DNA of 64,000 nt from Alphaproteobacteria bacterium (lineage in GTDB: Bacteria; Pseudomonadota; Alphaproteobacteria; Caulobacterales; Aquidulcibacteraceae): assembly GCA_018969015.1 (NCBI GenBank), contig JAGWZE010000006.1:1-64000 (forward strand). The letters are read 5' to 3'. Positions within the stretch are counted from its first letter, which is position 1, and every line of letters starts with the position of its first letter. A program made the position numbers and the translations under genes. The notes under the pieces are model-generated. The model saw nothing but the letters and a program-made list of their open reading frames with translations. It did no database searches and was not told the origin of the DNA. Of this stretch, positions 63,818 to 64,000 are shown piece after piece.

Positions 63818-64000
63818 TCAGTCCGTGCGCCGGAAGCGCGCCGATTGCGCCCGCATGATCCCCAGCAGCACGCCCTCCGGCAGCACCTTCGCCAAACCGG
63901 TGATGGCGCGGTTCGCCCCGCCGGGTACGACGGTCGCCTGGCCGGCCTCGTTGGCGGCGATGGCGGCCTCCACCACCTCGTCCGCCTCCTGCCACATCCA
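63818..64000 (-). CDS. Short-chain dehydrogenase/reductase, C-terminal fragment
   Basis: Last 60 codons only; the gene runs off the window. The frame reads QEADEVVEAAIAANEAGQATVVPGGANRAITGLAKVLP and ends FRRTD. The VVPG-N-R and A-K-L-P pattern resembles the tail of SDR family oxidoreductases. The catalytic Tyr-Lys region is outside the window, so substrate and activity cannot be judged. Confidence 0.6.
   Translation of the reverse strand, partial: WMWQEADEVVEAAIAANEAGQATVVPGGANRAITGLAKVLPEGVLLGIMRAQSARFRRTD

Noticed and set aside
63777-63995. 72-codon frame at the right end
   Set aside because: It is glycine/arginine-rich in the wrong frame; the frame ending at 63818 reads as the tail of an SDR protein.

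Overview
The window is a high-GC, gene-dense chromosomal segment from an alphaproteobacterium. The gene set points to Caulobacterales or a Hyphomonadaceae-like relative: CtrA, SciP, ChpT and FlbD are all present, and the fliF-fliG-flbE-fliN-flbD order is the Caulobacter order. Genus cannot be fixed from this sequence. I saw no rRNA, tRNA, CRISPR array, IS element or prophage.

Layout. 1-3.9 kb: DUF4167 protein and ClpB. 3.97-9.5 kb: chemotaxis operon cheA-cheW-cheY-cheB-cheR on the minus strand, with ATGA overlaps at two junctions. 9.6-10.3 kb: ChpT. 10.4-12.5 kb: an unusual pair of multicopper-oxidase-like genes whose copper motifs are complementary. 12.6-16.9 kb: the ydbH-ynbE-ydbL envelope operon plus a fourth small membrane protein. 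17.1-18.5 kb: M23 peptidase. 18.6-37.0 kb: cell-cycle and flagellar region, namely ctrA, fliI-fliJ, flhG, fliF-fliG-flbE-fliN-flbD-flhA, sciP, fliK-flgD-flgE and flgK-flgL. 37-53 kb: housekeeping and metabolism (mnmA, GH13 glucosidase, DUF3108, an MBL-like protein without its metal motif, D-Ala-D-Ala dipeptidase, murI, a GmrSD-like DUF262/DUF1524 protein, a GT39-type transferase, a TonB receptor, and agmatine-to-putrescine genes around a lipid kinase). 53.6-57.1 kb: acid phosphatase and the EF-P beta-lysylation set epmB-epmA/efp. 57.3-64 kb: two tandem DUF4139 proteins, then the transglutaminase / alpha-E / circularly permuted ATP-grasp trio and the end of an SDR gene.

How it fits together. 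ChpT passes phosphate to CtrA, SciP restrains CtrA, and CtrA-type boxes lie upstream of fliF and cheA. The fliF operon makes FlbD, a sigma-54 activator, and good -24/-12 sequences lie upstream of fliK, flgK and fliI. Dyads with core GGCA-N5-TGCC lie beside the fliK/flgK promoters and between the CtrA box and fliF, where FlbD elements would be expected. The window therefore appears to hold a large part of the early-to-late flagellar cascade and its cis elements.

Three families of long inverted intergenic repeats (A: 3 copies, B: 3 copies, C: 1 copy) sit only between genes. The strongest candidates for something undescribed are the split, order-swapped multicopper oxidase pair and the tandem DUF4139 genes beside the ATP-grasp/alpha-E/transglutaminase trio. 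Start codons were chosen by eye from family alignment, Shine-Dalgarno sequences and overlap with neighbours.
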